From IMG/VR virus record IMGVR_UViG_3300037520_000795, positions 1 through 60,758 of that record: 60,758 nt of DNA, one strand, 5' to 3'. Source of the stretch: a virus. Numbering within the stretch: position 1 is the stretch's first letter; every line of letters begins with the position of its first letter. Of this stretch, positions 17,697 to 24,655 are shown in pieces. The position numbers and the translations under genes are program-made. A model generated the notes under the pieces. It made no database searches and was not told where the DNA came from. It saw nothing but the letters and a program-made list of their open reading frames with translations.

Positions 17697-18739
17697 TGTA
17701 CGAAGAGGTGCTGTGCAACTTCGACCTGCACTGGGCCATCGCTCACAACTGGGCCGTGAGTCCGGTGTGCAAGATTGCCAAGGTGGATGGCCTCGACCTG
17801 TCGGGCGTGACCATCACGAACGGTGACTTCAACCAGAAGCAGTTGCAGGAGGCCATCGACAAGGAGGCCCACCTGCACCGCATCGCCGTCATTGCCGAGC
17901 AGGAGCGAGAGGGGCAGACGGTTGTGTTCTGCCCATCGGTGGCATCCTCCAAAGGGGTGTGCCATTACTTGAACCACAACTACGGGGTGCCTTCCGTCTA
18001 CGTATACGGCACGATGCCCGAAGACGACAGGCGGGAGGCGCTCCGGAAGTTCAAGACCGGAGAGGCACAGGTGCTGGTGAACTGTCAGGTGGTGGCGGTT
18101 GGATTCGATCACCCACCCACAGCCACGCTGATCCTCGGTCGACCGACACGGAGCCGGTCGTTCTGGCTTCAGTGCGTGGGCCGTGCCACGCGTCCGCTGG
18201 CTGGCGTCGTGGACTTTCCGGGGTCGACCATCGACTCTCGCGGAGAGGCCATTGCCGCTAGCAAGAAGCCCCGGTTCAAGATCGTGGACTGCACCGACGA
18301 GACTCTGAACCACAGGCTGGTGACGTCTGTCGACATGTTCGTGGACCAGAGCGACGAGGTCAAGCAGATCGTCAAGCAGGCTTCGGCCGACGCAAAGGAG
18401 CCGCTGACCCCGGAGGAACTCGACCTTCTGGCCCAGCAGGAACTGGAGCGCCGGAGGATCGCCGCTGAGATCGAGGCTCGCCGGAAGCTGCTGGTTGGCA
18501 AGGCGAAGGGGAGGATTCGCGAGACGGCCGTCGACCTTTCCGCCGACTCCACGGCACGGGTGGGCACCTACTACAATCCGCTGAAGGGCAAGTACGCTGG
18601 GCTCAAGATGTCCCAGCTACCCGACCACTACATCCACTGGGCATGCGGCCCTGCCGCCAAGCTCAACGGGTGGGTGAGGAACGTCTTCATCCGAGAGAGA
18701 GCGAGGAGATTCAATGAGCGACGACCTGCTCACAGGTGA
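17696..18739 (+). CDS. superfamily 2 helicase, second RecA-like domain
   Basis: 347 aa. It begins with MYEEVLCNFDLHWAIAHNW, the segment that in single-chain helicases follows motif III. Then motif IV (TVVFCPSVASS), motif V (VNCQVVAVGFDHPPT) and motif VI (QCVGRATRP), followed by a Lys/Glu-rich tail with a KGRIRETAVDL segment. With the gene at 16684 it completes an SF2 helicase. No ATPase Walker A is present here, so it should be inactive alone. Stop overlaps the next gene. Confidence 0.88.
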   Translation: MYEEVLCNFDLHWAIAHNWAVSPVCKIAKVDGLDLSGVTITNGDFNQKQLQEAIDKEAHLHRIAVIAEQEREGQTVVFCPSVASSKGVCHYLNHNYGVPSVYVYGTMPEDDRREALRKFKTGEAQVLVNCQVVAVGFDHPPTATLILGRPTRSRSFWLQCVGRATRPLAGVVDFPGSTIDSRGEAIAASKKPRFKIVDCTDETLNHRLVTSVDMFVDQSDEVKQIVKQASADAKEPLTPEELDLLAQQELERRRIAAEIEARRKLLVGKAKGRIRETAVDLSADSTARVGTYYNPLKGKYAGLKMSQLPDHYIHWACGPAAKLNGWVRNVFIRERARRFNERRPAHR

Positions 18740-18980
18740 CACCAAGGACGAGATCGAGGGGGTGTTCTTTCCACCCCTGGAAGACAACGACAACCCCACG
18801 GAATGGGAGCCGGTGACAATCCGGATCGACAGTGAAGCTCGACCTTCTGCACCTCCTTCTCTACTGCGCCGCTTCTGCACCGCCTTTGCGTCATGCTTTC
18901 GCTCACGGCCCAGAGTTGTGGCGTCGGTGCATCGTGAACAAGGAAGCCGCGAAGAGGGCGGCACAGAAGATGGGACTTGA
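18714..18980 (+). CDS. small acidic protein overlapping its neighbours
   Basis: 88 aa from ATG 18714 with AGGAG upstream. The first ~40 residues are acidic and look coding (VFFPPLEDNDNPTEWEPV). From 18832 on, codon third positions lose GC while the overlapping frame of the next gene gains it, so the C-terminal half may be a passive overlap. Function unknown. Confidence 0.5.
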   Translation: MSDDLLTGDTKDEIEGVFFPPLEDNDNPTEWEPVTIRIDSEARPSAPPSLLRRFCTAFASCFRSRPRVVASVHREQGSREEGGTEDGT

Positions 18981-19446
18981 CGAGGATCAAGTCATGGCGG
19001 CGGTCACCACCATGCGGACGGTGCGGCGATGCCCAAGCCCAGAGCGGATGGCGGTCGTCGTCATGAACGATCCCGGACTGGACGACGAGGACATTGCGGA
19101 GATGTTCAGCCGCAGCGAACGGTGGGCTCGCATGGTTCGGTCCCAAGCAGAAGACATTCGACGCGACGAGCCGCTGGGGGAGGCCCTCTATCCTTGGATG
19201 TACCCCTCCGATCCAACGCACCAAGAGCTTGAGCGTCGTCAGGATGAAGCCAGGGAGTTGTACGCCGCTGGCCTTCTCACCAAGACTCGGGTAGATTTTT
19301 TTGCCAGCCGTCGTGCCTTGCTTGCCAATGGAGTGCAGGTCAGTGGAGGACAAAGACAAGACGATTGCGGAATTGAGGGCCCAGGTCCGTCTTCTGATGC
19401 AGGAGATTGCGAGACTGAAGGCCAAGCTTCTCAGTACATGGGGTGA
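18832..19446 (+). CDS. helix-turn-helix-like small protein
   Basis: 204 aa from GTG 18832; GTG 18934 is the alternative. Residues ~40-140 are helical with NDPGLDDEDIAEMFSRSERW, a pattern like an HTH in which a second helix follows a DIAEMF turn, so DNA binding is possible. The last ~50 residues are low-complexity and overlap a small coiled-coil frame at 19343, so the useful protein may end near residue 160. Function otherwise unknown. Confidence 0.6.
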   Translation: MKLDLLHLLLYCAASAPPLRHAFAHGPELWRRCIVNKEAAKRAAQKMGLDEDQVMAAVTTMRTVRRCPSPERMAVVVMNDPGLDDEDIAEMFSRSERWARMVRSQAEDIRRDEPLGEALYPWMYPSDPTHQELERRQDEARELYAAGLLTKTRVDFFASRRALLANGVQVSGGQRQDDCGIEGPGPSSDAGDCETEGQASQYMG

Positions 19447-19453
19447 CGCATGA
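19343..19453 (+). CDS. 36-aa coiled-coil micro-protein
   Basis: GTG 19343 to TGA 19453, overlapping the next ATG. The translation is an uninterrupted amphipathic helix (KTIAELRAQVRLLMQEIARL) with heptad Leu/Ile spacing, more protein-like than the overlapping tail of the upstream gene. GGAG lies about 8 nt upstream. Function unknown. Confidence 0.5.
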   Translation: MEDKDKTIAELRAQVRLLMQEIARLKAKLLSTWGDA

Positions 19454-19614
19454 GCGATCCAACGCCGATAGTAGTCAAACTTCCGGCCTTCAGTATCTCG
19501 GCACCGCCTCCGTGGAACCGGATAACCTGGGCCGAGATACTCGCCATCCTTGTGGCTCGCCTTACTGCACAGGGTTTTATTGTCACCATCGAGGACCATG
19601 ACAATGCTGAATGA
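19450..19614 (+). CDS. 54-aa hypothetical protein
   Basis: ATG 19450 overlapping the micro-protein stop; its end overlaps the ATG at 19604. A Pro-rich start is followed by one amphipathic to hydrophobic helix (WAEILAILVARLTAQGFIV), possibly membrane-peripheral. No family recognised. Confidence 0.55.
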   Translation: MSDPTPIVVKLPAFSISAPPPWNRITWAEILAILVARLTAQGFIVTIEDHDNAE

Positions 19615-19885
19615 CAACGACGAGATGGAGAACATCTGCCTGTTCCGGACCTACCACACCAACATTCGGGTCTGGGTAAGCAGGGAGGCCGAGGGGCCAT
19701 CGGACATCGATGACTACGAAGAGATTCGCCAGTTCATCGAACTCAACCGGTACGCCATCGACAAGATGGAAGACCGGATGGAGGCGTGCCTGATGATTGC
19801 CAAGCAGTACCCTCGCGTTGCTGCGGTGGAAGTGATGGACGGCGGGGCCCGTTGCGGTAGTCTCTACTACTCAAAGTGGCCGTGA
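19604..19885 (+). CDS. hypothetical protein
   Basis: 93 aa from ATG 19604, an 11-bp overlap with the previous gene. Compact alpha/beta sequence: an acidic start, strand IRVWVSREAEG, a helix YEEIRQFIELNRYAIDKMEDR and a final strand ending CGSLYYSKWP. I do not recognise a family. It lies in the small-gene run after the helicase. Confidence 0.65.
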   Translation: MLNDNDEMENICLFRTYHTNIRVWVSREAEGPSDIDDYEEIRQFIELNRYAIDKMEDRMEACLMIAKQYPRVAAVEVMDGGARCGSLYYSKWP

Positions 19886-19907
19886 CCGACCATCCGGAGA
19901 AGCATGG

Positions 19908-20378
19908 ATGCAAGTGACGCTATCGCCCGTGGAGTTCGATGTGGCAGTCAACGCCGCTCGACTCAGGATGATTGCCTCTGCTGCCAAGAAGCTGAACCAT
20001 TCGTCGACCTACGAACGCAACTACATCAAGCGTCTGGAGGAGGAGGTTATCGGTGCGTGTGCCGAGCTAGCGCTTGGCAAACTCACTGGCGAGTACTTCA
20101 TCCCGTCGCTCAACACGTTCCACTGCGTGCCCGACTTCCTCAGGGATGTCGAGGTTCGCGGAACTGCCCTTGACACCGGACGGTTGATTCTGCGAAACAA
20201 TGACGACGACGCTCGGAGGTATGTCCTCGCTATCGTGGACGCCCCGATCGTCACGTTCGTCGGATGGATTAAAGGCAAGGACGGCAGGAAGGGCGAGTAT
20301 GTCCGCAACCCCAAGGGGTATCGGAAGGCTCACTTCGTCCCGCAGGAAGCCTTGCGTCCGATGAGCGAGTTCAAGTAG
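19908..20378 (+). CDS. PDDEXK-like phage nuclease family protein
   Basis: 156 aa. A helix with EEEVIGACAELALGKLTGEY carries the conserved Glu and G-x-x-AE pattern. A strand with DVEVRGTAL and then RLILRNNDDDARRYVLAIV follows, ending WIKGKDGRK and a KAHFVPQEAL close. This E...D...(E/V)R arrangement matches small PDDEXK-fold proteins seen in many phages. The catalytic assignment is tentative because the canonical K appears as R. It lies upstream of an HNH gene. Confidence 0.6.
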   Translation: MQVTLSPVEFDVAVNAARLRMIASAAKKLNHSSTYERNYIKRLEEEVIGACAELALGKLTGEYFIPSLNTFHCVPDFLRDVEVRGTALDTGRLILRNNDDDARRYVLAIVDAPIVTFVGWIKGKDGRKGEYVRNPKGYRKAHFVPQEALRPMSEFK

Positions 20379-20617
20379 GCACTGTTGCCACACTGGCCCG
20401 ATGATCGGCTCGCCGCCAACCTGCCCCTGCGGGGGTGCAACAAGAGCGAGCACAACCAGCAGCACGGAAGTGTGGCTGCTGGCTCCGGGAATAGCAGGGC
20501 ACGCTGTCGACTCCAGCCCTGACGTAGTCGAGGACCGTCCCGGCGGGGCGAAGGATGTAAGGAGGTGGACCCCGTGAACAACGACGCACCCCCGCTCTCC
20601 CAACGTGGCTCCACTCG
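20379..20617 (+). other. structured, largely non-coding leader before the HNH gene
   Basis: About 240 bp with GC-rich dyads: an 8-bp perfect stem 20456-20463/20475-20482 and a CCCC...GGGG hairpin near 20423-20435. No U-tract follows, so these are not simple terminators. An 11-bp direct repeat (CCACTCGTTGA) occurs at 20611-20621 and 20666-20676. A 58-codon frame from ATG 20401 exists, but its codon use is not convincing. Confidence 0.5.
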
Positions 20618-20621
20618 TTGA
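20574..20621 (+). CDS. possible 15-aa leader peptide
   Basis: GTG 20574 has a near-perfect ribosome site (AAGGAGGT, 20559-20566, 7-nt spacer) but the frame ends after 15 codons (VNNDAPPLSQRGSTR). Its TGA overlaps a TTG (20618) in frame with the HNH gene. Such a strong site on so short a frame suggests translational coupling or attenuation. Confidence 0.4.
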   Translation: MNNDAPPLSQRGSTR

Positions 20622-20686
20622 GGCGTGTGACTCTGGCTTACCCCCGGAGTCGCTTCCCTCGTTCACCACTCGTTGAAACGGTTTGC

Positions 20687-21094
20687 ATGGACGCACAGCA
20701 GTCTCGGGAACTAACGGCTTGGCTAAAGGACATGGCGGATCGGTGTGCCGTGTGCTGGTGGCCGAGGAGTGATCTTCGTCGGGCCATCGAGGTTCACCAC
20801 ATGGTTGGTGGTTCGTCTCGATCGAAGGGCCATGACCCCAGGAACTACGTGCTGCTGTGTGCCCGGTGCCACGGCGTGCTTCACTCAGGGAAAATCTACG
20901 CCTTGACCCCCGATCTGAACGCTCGTATACTCCTCGCCGTCAAGCAGGAGAGCGACCCCGAACGCTACGCTCCGCAGTATCTGGCTGAGCTTCGGCACAA
21001 GAAGCATCTAGGCTACGACCCCGAGCCTGTCCCCCAGTTCTATCTGGACGAGCGGAAGCAGAACGCTTCTGGCTGGAAACAACGCAGGCCGTAA
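20687..21094 (+). CDS. HNH endonuclease-like protein
   Basis: 135 aa from ATG 20687; TTG 20618, coupled to the leader frame, is the alternative. Pattern: CAVC near 19-22, then EVHHMVGGSSRSKGHDPRN with the catalytic His pair, then LCARCHGVLH with the second Cys pair and His. This is a zinc-stabilised HNH domain, a metal-dependent nuclease used in phage packaging or homing. It is far from terminase and lies among recombination genes. No strong ribosome site is visible before either start. Confidence 0.78.
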   Translation: MDAQQSRELTAWLKDMADRCAVCWWPRSDLRRAIEVHHMVGGSSRSKGHDPRNYVLLCARCHGVLHSGKIYALTPDLNARILLAVKQESDPERYAPQYLAELRHKKHLGYDPEPVPQFYLDERKQNASGWKQRRP

Positions 21095-21112
21095 CTCAAC
21101 GGAAGGGTGATC

Positions 21113-21358
21113 ATGCAGACAGGCAACACCTTCAAGACCGTCAACCACAAGGTCCGCGTCCTGTGGAGCAGCACGGGGACGAACCGTGACTTCACGGTCT
21201 TCAACAAGGTTGGCTCCTGGCTTGGCAAGAACGGGCGAGCCCTCGACAAGAAGACTCCCCACGAAGTCGTCAAGGAAATCTCCGACCAGTTCCCGGAAGT
21301 GAACGAGGTCGAGTGCGAGGACTCCTTCGGCCGCATCGCACGGATGGTCAAGCCATGA
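21113..21358 (+). CDS. hypothetical protein
   Basis: 81 aa. ATG 21113 is preferred over GTG 21107 because GAAGG is spaced for it. Small alpha/beta protein: strands KVRVLWSSTGTNRDFTVF, a helix THPHEVV-like region (TPHEVVKEISDQFPEV) and a final strand. Stop overlaps the next ATG. Unknown family. Confidence 0.65.
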   Translation: MQTGNTFKTVNHKVRVLWSSTGTNRDFTVFNKVGSWLGKNGRALDKKTPHEVVKEISDQFPEVNEVECEDSFGRIARMVKP

Positions 21359-21732
21359 AGTACAAGGACGTCTGGGTTTACATTGCATCGCCGTACACTC
21401 AAGGCGATCAGGCAATGAACGTGCGGTTCCAACACACGATCTGGGATGTGCTGTTCCAGCTTGGCGTGACTCCAATCGCACCGTTGCTGTCTCACTATCA
21501 GCACATCTTCCAGCCCCGGCCTTACGAAGACTGGATCGCCTACGACGACTCGCTTGTCAGTCGGTGCGATGTGTGCCTGCGTCTTGCGGCCTGCGAGCGG
21601 ACGGTCAAGTACCGCCAGGAAGAAAGCCCTGGTGCCGACCGTGAGGTGGCGATGTTCATGGCCGCTGGCAAGCCGGTGTTCACGAACCTTGTTTCTCTGG
21701 AACTCTGGCTACAGCAAGGAGCAGGACGTTGA
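21355..21732 (+). CDS. DUF4406/nucleoside deoxyribosyltransferase-like protein
   Basis: 125 aa. A Rossmann-like start, VYIASPYTQGD, is followed by a helix and strand (LGVTPIAPLLSHY), YEDWIAYDDSLVSRCDVCLRL and finally SPGADREVAMFMAAGKPVF. These are the marks of the DUF4406/nucleoside 2-deoxyribosyltransferase-like group (ligand-binding Ser-Pro-Tyr, Asp and a conserved G-x-x-xE). Likely a nucleotide-salvage or base-modification helper. No substrate can be named. Overlaps its neighbours by ATGA and TTGA. Confidence 0.72.
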   Translation: MKYKDVWVYIASPYTQGDQAMNVRFQHTIWDVLFQLGVTPIAPLLSHYQHIFQPRPYEDWIAYDDSLVSRCDVCLRLAACERTVKYRQEESPGADREVAMFMAAGKPVFTNLVSLELWLQQGAGR

Positions 21733-22133
21733 ACTCACGGGACAAGGGCGGTCGGGGGGAGCGAGAGGGCTCGGCAATCTGGGCCAGCCTTTGGGGCGTC
21801 TTTGCCCGGCGTGGCCAGCAGCGGTCTGGTTCCCCGGACAGTCCGGATATCATCCATGGGATGGACGGCGTTCACATCGAGGTCAAGCGCTGTGAGCGTG
21901 GCAACCCGTACGACTGGATTACGCAGGCCGTCCGTGACGCTGGGGACAATATCCCTGTGGTCATGCACAAGAGAAACCACAGGCCGTGGCTGCTCATCGT
22001 GAGGTTGGAAGATGCCCCGAGATTCGTCATGGCGGCGGGCCTTAGCCCGACAGTTCAAGCGATGGGCGTCCAGGGAGTTCCCGCTGGTGTTCCCTGTGAG
22101 GGTGTATGTTCGACCGTCGAAGGTAATGGGTGA
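21729..22133 (+). CDS. Holliday junction resolvase-like PDDEXK nuclease
   Basis: 134 aa from TTG 21729 (TTGA overlap). Core: REGSAIW near residue 12, then SPDII near 38 and HIEVKR near 49 (the D...E-x-K signature), then a helix DWITQAVRDAG and strand PVVMHKRNHRPWLLIV. This is the layout of Hjc/PDDEXK-type resolvases of phages, which trim branched DNA. Residues after ~100 overlap the next gene in another frame and look less constrained. Confidence 0.75.
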   Translation: MNSRDKGGRGEREGSAIWASLWGVFARRGQQRSGSPDSPDIIHGMDGVHIEVKRCERGNPYDWITQAVRDAGDNIPVVMHKRNHRPWLLIVRLEDAPRFVMAAGLSPTVQAMGVQGVPAGVPCEGVCSTVEGNG

Positions 22134-22395
22134 TTACCTTGGGTACTTCCGGTTGCACGGAACCACCCATGCCGCCATCATTGCCGTCTCGGACGCGACC
22201 GACAAGACCACTCTGCTTGACACACTCTGCGAGGAATGGGCCCATGCGAGAACGTACAACCTGGGGACGCCCGCGGTCGATCGACTTATTCCCAAGCATC
22301 TCCCCACCCAAACCGGAGAAGACCCCCATCACCACCCTACTTTCTGGGCAGAGTACGGGCGAATCCAAACCGCCTGTCGAGCCCGAGATTTCTGA
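22012..22395 (+). CDS. SprT-like metallopeptidase-fold protein
   Basis: 127 aa, beginning 122 bp inside the resolvase gene. Strands VYVRPSKV and YLGYFRLHGTTHAAIIAVS lead to a helix CEEWAHART, then HHPTFWAEYGRI. This is the SprT/zincin-like layout common in phages, but the first His of HExxH is Glu (EEWAH), as in several phage members I recall, so peptidase activity is uncertain. It may be a structural or DNA-repair-associated homologue. Confidence 0.55.
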   Translation: MPRDSSWRRALARQFKRWASREFPLVFPVRVYVRPSKVMGDYLGYFRLHGTTHAAIIAVSDATDKTTLLDTLCEEWAHARTYNLGTPAVDRLIPKHLPTQTGEDPHHHPTFWAEYGRIQTACRARDF

Positions 22396-22738
22396 GGACG
22401 CCCGGCAGATCGGGGCCAACCTCTCCTGCCTGGACATCCTCCTGTCGGACGACCCCTACTGGCCCGTCTGCGTGGCCCTGTGGCGGCTCCTGTCCCGGAA
22501 GCGGGGGTATTACGGGTGCGTCCAACACCCCCTCCAGAACGCTCTGGGCGTGGCCGAGGACGGCATCATCCCCTGGGTCTACCAAGTCGCCCGAATCGGG
22601 GAGAAGTGCCGCCGACTCCGTGGCACTTTGGGGACACTAGCTATTAGGGAAACCCTCATGGACATCGCAGGCCATGCGGTCGTCGCCATCGCCTGTCTGA
22701 ATCACGCCGAACCCCCTCAGAAGAAGGACGAGACATGA
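22244..22738 (+). CDS. phage protein with DUF6378-like C-terminus
   Basis: 164 aa if ATG 22244 is used; the frame is open from 22130 and the true start is unclear because it overlaps the previous gene. The C-terminal ~110 residues are helical: LSDDPYWPVCVALWRLLSRK, then GVAEDGIIPWVYQVARIGEKCRR and RETLMDIAGHAVVAIACL. This resembles small phage proteins of the DUF6378 type, sometimes compared with MazG-like nucleotide hydrolases. Assignment from memory of the pattern. Confidence 0.5.
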   Translation: MRERTTWGRPRSIDLFPSISPPKPEKTPITTLLSGQSTGESKPPVEPEISEDARQIGANLSCLDILLSDDPYWPVCVALWRLLSRKRGYYGCVQHPLQNALGVAEDGIIPWVYQVARIGEKCRRLRGTLGTLAIRETLMDIAGHAVVAIACLNHAEPPQKKDET

Positions 22739-23055
22739 ACATCGCCGTCATGAAGTGGCTGCTCGCCAACCGCAACGTACTCCAGCAGGTGGTCGAGGCT
22801 GCCCGTGGCTGGAGGAAGGACATGCCCTACGCGGAGCAGTGGGTGATCGTCGACAAGATTGCCCGCATCCTCCTGCCCATCCTCGATCCGGCCACGGTCA
22901 CCAAGCTTTCGGTCCCGGAGTCCCCGGTCACGGTATCTGCTGCCATGTCTGTGGGTGCAGAGGTCCAGGCCCTGGGCGTGGACTGGAAGCTGATCGTGGA
23001 GGTCGTGATCCCGATCATCATCTCCATCCTCCAGGCCATCTCTCATACCCCGTGA
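22735..23055 (+). CDS. small helical protein with hydrophobic C-terminus
   Basis: 106 aa, ATGA overlap at its start and GTGA overlap at its end. Helices with Arg/Lys, then a hydrophobic C-terminal segment (IVEVVIPIIISILQAI) that could span or anchor in a membrane. As the first gene of the protease cassette it could be a holin-like or membrane-anchoring partner. Not recognised by family. Confidence 0.55.
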   Translation: MNIAVMKWLLANRNVLQQVVEAARGWRKDMPYAEQWVIVDKIARILLPILDPATVTKLSVPESPVTVSAAMSVGAEVQALGVDWKLIVEVVIPIIISILQAISHTP

Positions 23056-23990
23056 GCTACGTCAGCCTTCCTCCCTACCGAGTTGCTCTGGCTTCGTCCG
23101 TCAAGTCGGTAGGGGAGAGGCTTGACTGGGGGCTAAAAGCCTACGGCATCCCGTCGATCTGGTCGCGGAGCCAAGGCGAAGGTGCGGTGGTTGCGGTCAT
23201 CGACTCTGGCGTGGCCCACCACCCCGACCTTGAGAGTGCCGTCACAGACAGGCGGAACTTCACGCTCGACGCCGAGAGTTCGGATACGCTTGGGCACGGC
23301 ACGCATGTGGCGGGCATCATCGGGGCCCGCTCTGGGATGAAGGGCATCGCTCCTGCCTGCACCATCCTGTCTCTCAAGGTGCTCGGTCACTCGGGCACGG
23401 GCGACAACACGTGGGTGGCACAGGCTATCCAGCAGGCCGTGGAATCCAAGGCTGACATCATCTGCATGTCGCTCGGCAGTCCAAAGGCAGACAGCCAAAT
23501 CCACCATGCAGTCCGTGCTGCCCATGCTGCCGGTCTGATCGTGGTCTGTGCGGCTGGCAATGACGGCTCAGCGGTGAACTACCCTGCCGCCTTCCAGGAA
23601 ACCATCGGCGTCGGGGCCGTGGACAAGGACGGCAAGGCGTGCGAGTACTCGTCTCGCGGCAAGGAGATTGCCGTCGCCGCCCCCGGCAGTGACATCACAT
23701 CCTGCTGGATTGACAACGGGTACGCCACCATCAGTGGCACCAGCATGGCAGCACCGTTCGTGGCCGGGACGCTCGCGTTGTACGTCTCGTCTGCCCGCAA
23801 GAACGGCAAGAAGGTCAACCACGCCGATGTCATGGAAGCCTTGGCCAAGACCTGCACTGACGCCGGGGACGCAGGACGCGATCCGCTGTACGGCTGGGGT
23901 CTGATCGACCCGCACAAGCTCGTCAACTACAGCCCGTCCGATTCGCGGGACGGCGTTACACTATGGATTCCAGGAGCCAGGGTGCTATGA
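23052..23990 (+). CDS. subtilisin-like serine protease (S8)
   Basis: 312 aa from GTG 23052. The complete catalytic set is visible: Asp51 in VIDSGVAHH, His82 in LGHGTHVAG, Asn170 (oxyanion, AAGND) and Ser231 in SGTSMAAP. The chain starts almost at the catalytic domain: no signal peptide and no propeptide, so it is probably cytoplasmic until the membrane opens, or acts inside the virion. Subtilases are uncommon in phages. It sits between two membrane-protein genes and upstream of a C1 peptidase, which suggests lysis or envelope degradation. Confidence 0.92.
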   Translation: MSYVSLPPYRVALASSVKSVGERLDWGLKAYGIPSIWSRSQGEGAVVAVIDSGVAHHPDLESAVTDRRNFTLDAESSDTLGHGTHVAGIIGARSGMKGIAPACTILSLKVLGHSGTGDNTWVAQAIQQAVESKADIICMSLGSPKADSQIHHAVRAAHAAGLIVVCAAGNDGSAVNYPAAFQETIGVGAVDKDGKACEYSSRGKEIAVAAPGSDITSCWIDNGYATISGTSMAAPFVAGTLALYVSSARKNGKKVNHADVMEALAKTCTDAGDAGRDPLYGWGLIDPHKLVNYSPSDSRDGVTLWIPGARVL

Positions 23991-24226
23991 GCAAGCAAGT
24001 GCAGTTCGCCATCTTCGCCCTTACCGGCTGCGTGATCGTGGCCCAGTACGTTTACCCGTTGCTCAAGCCCTACCTCAAGCTGCCCGTACGCTCTGGTTCC
24101 AAGCTTCCGGCAATGCAGAACATCGAGTCAGTCATGATGGTGCGGGACCAGTACGTTGGTCGGGACCAAGCTGTGGTCGCGTGTGCCAATGAACTCCTGC
24201 AACTCCTCCTCAAAGCACAGGGCTGA
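23987..24226 (+). CDS. small membrane protein
   Basis: 79 aa from ATG 23987 (ATGA overlap with the protease). One N-terminal transmembrane segment (FAIFALTGCVIVAQYVYPLL), then a cytoplasmic or periplasmic tail with a helix (ACANELLQLLL). Position between two proteases makes a pinholin-, anchor- or spanin-like role possible. No family recognised. Confidence 0.65.
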   Translation: MSKQVQFAIFALTGCVIVAQYVYPLLKPYLKLPVRSGSKLPAMQNIESVMMVRDQYVGRDQAVVACANELLQLLLKAQG

Positions 24227-24229
24227 ACC

Positions 24230-24655
24230 ATGCGTAAGCACATCCCGATCCTGCTGTGCATTGCCTTGTGCCTGCTGACCATGATTCCGAAGGTCGAGCG
24301 ACGGGCACCACGCCCCGGCCCTGTCGCCACTGCCCTGGCCACGGCCACGTTCAAGGACAAGGACGACCTTCGCCGGTACTTCAACTCGATGGCTGACGTC
24401 ACCGCCCGAGACAAGGGCCAGCGAGTCAAGACCCTGGCTCAGTGGCGAGAGGCACACCGCAACGCCTTGGGCTTGGCGTTTGGCGGCACCGGACTGGTGG
24501 GCAAGTACCCCGGCCTCGACGTAGCCATCGACGGCATCCTCCACAAGCAGCAGGGGCTGGTTGACCAGTCACTCGCCACGCCCTTGTCGGACGGACGCAC
24601 CCTGTCGGATGTGCTGGTCGATGCCTGCAAGGAAGTAGAGGCTCAATGTGAATGA
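24230..24655 (+). CDS. exported or membrane-anchored protein
   Basis: 141 aa. The N-terminus KHIPILLCIALCLLTMIP is a signal peptide or anchor, with a Cys in the h-region, but there is no clean lipobox. The rest is soluble helix (DKDDLRRYFNSMADVTA, WREAHRNALGLAF) ending with two Cys. It precedes the C1 peptidase by overlap and may be its envelope partner. Function unknown. Confidence 0.65.
   Translation: MRKHIPILLCIALCLLTMIPKVERRAPRPGPVATALATATFKDKDDLRRYFNSMADVTARDKGQRVKTLAQWREAHRNALGLAFGGTGLVGKYPGLDVAIDGILHKQQGLVDQSLATPLSDGRTLSDVLVDACKEVEAQCE

Noticed and set aside
20401-20577. 58-aa frame in the leader of the HNH gene
   Set aside because: No ribosome site, unusual codons and overlapped by stable hairpins; kept only as a note.
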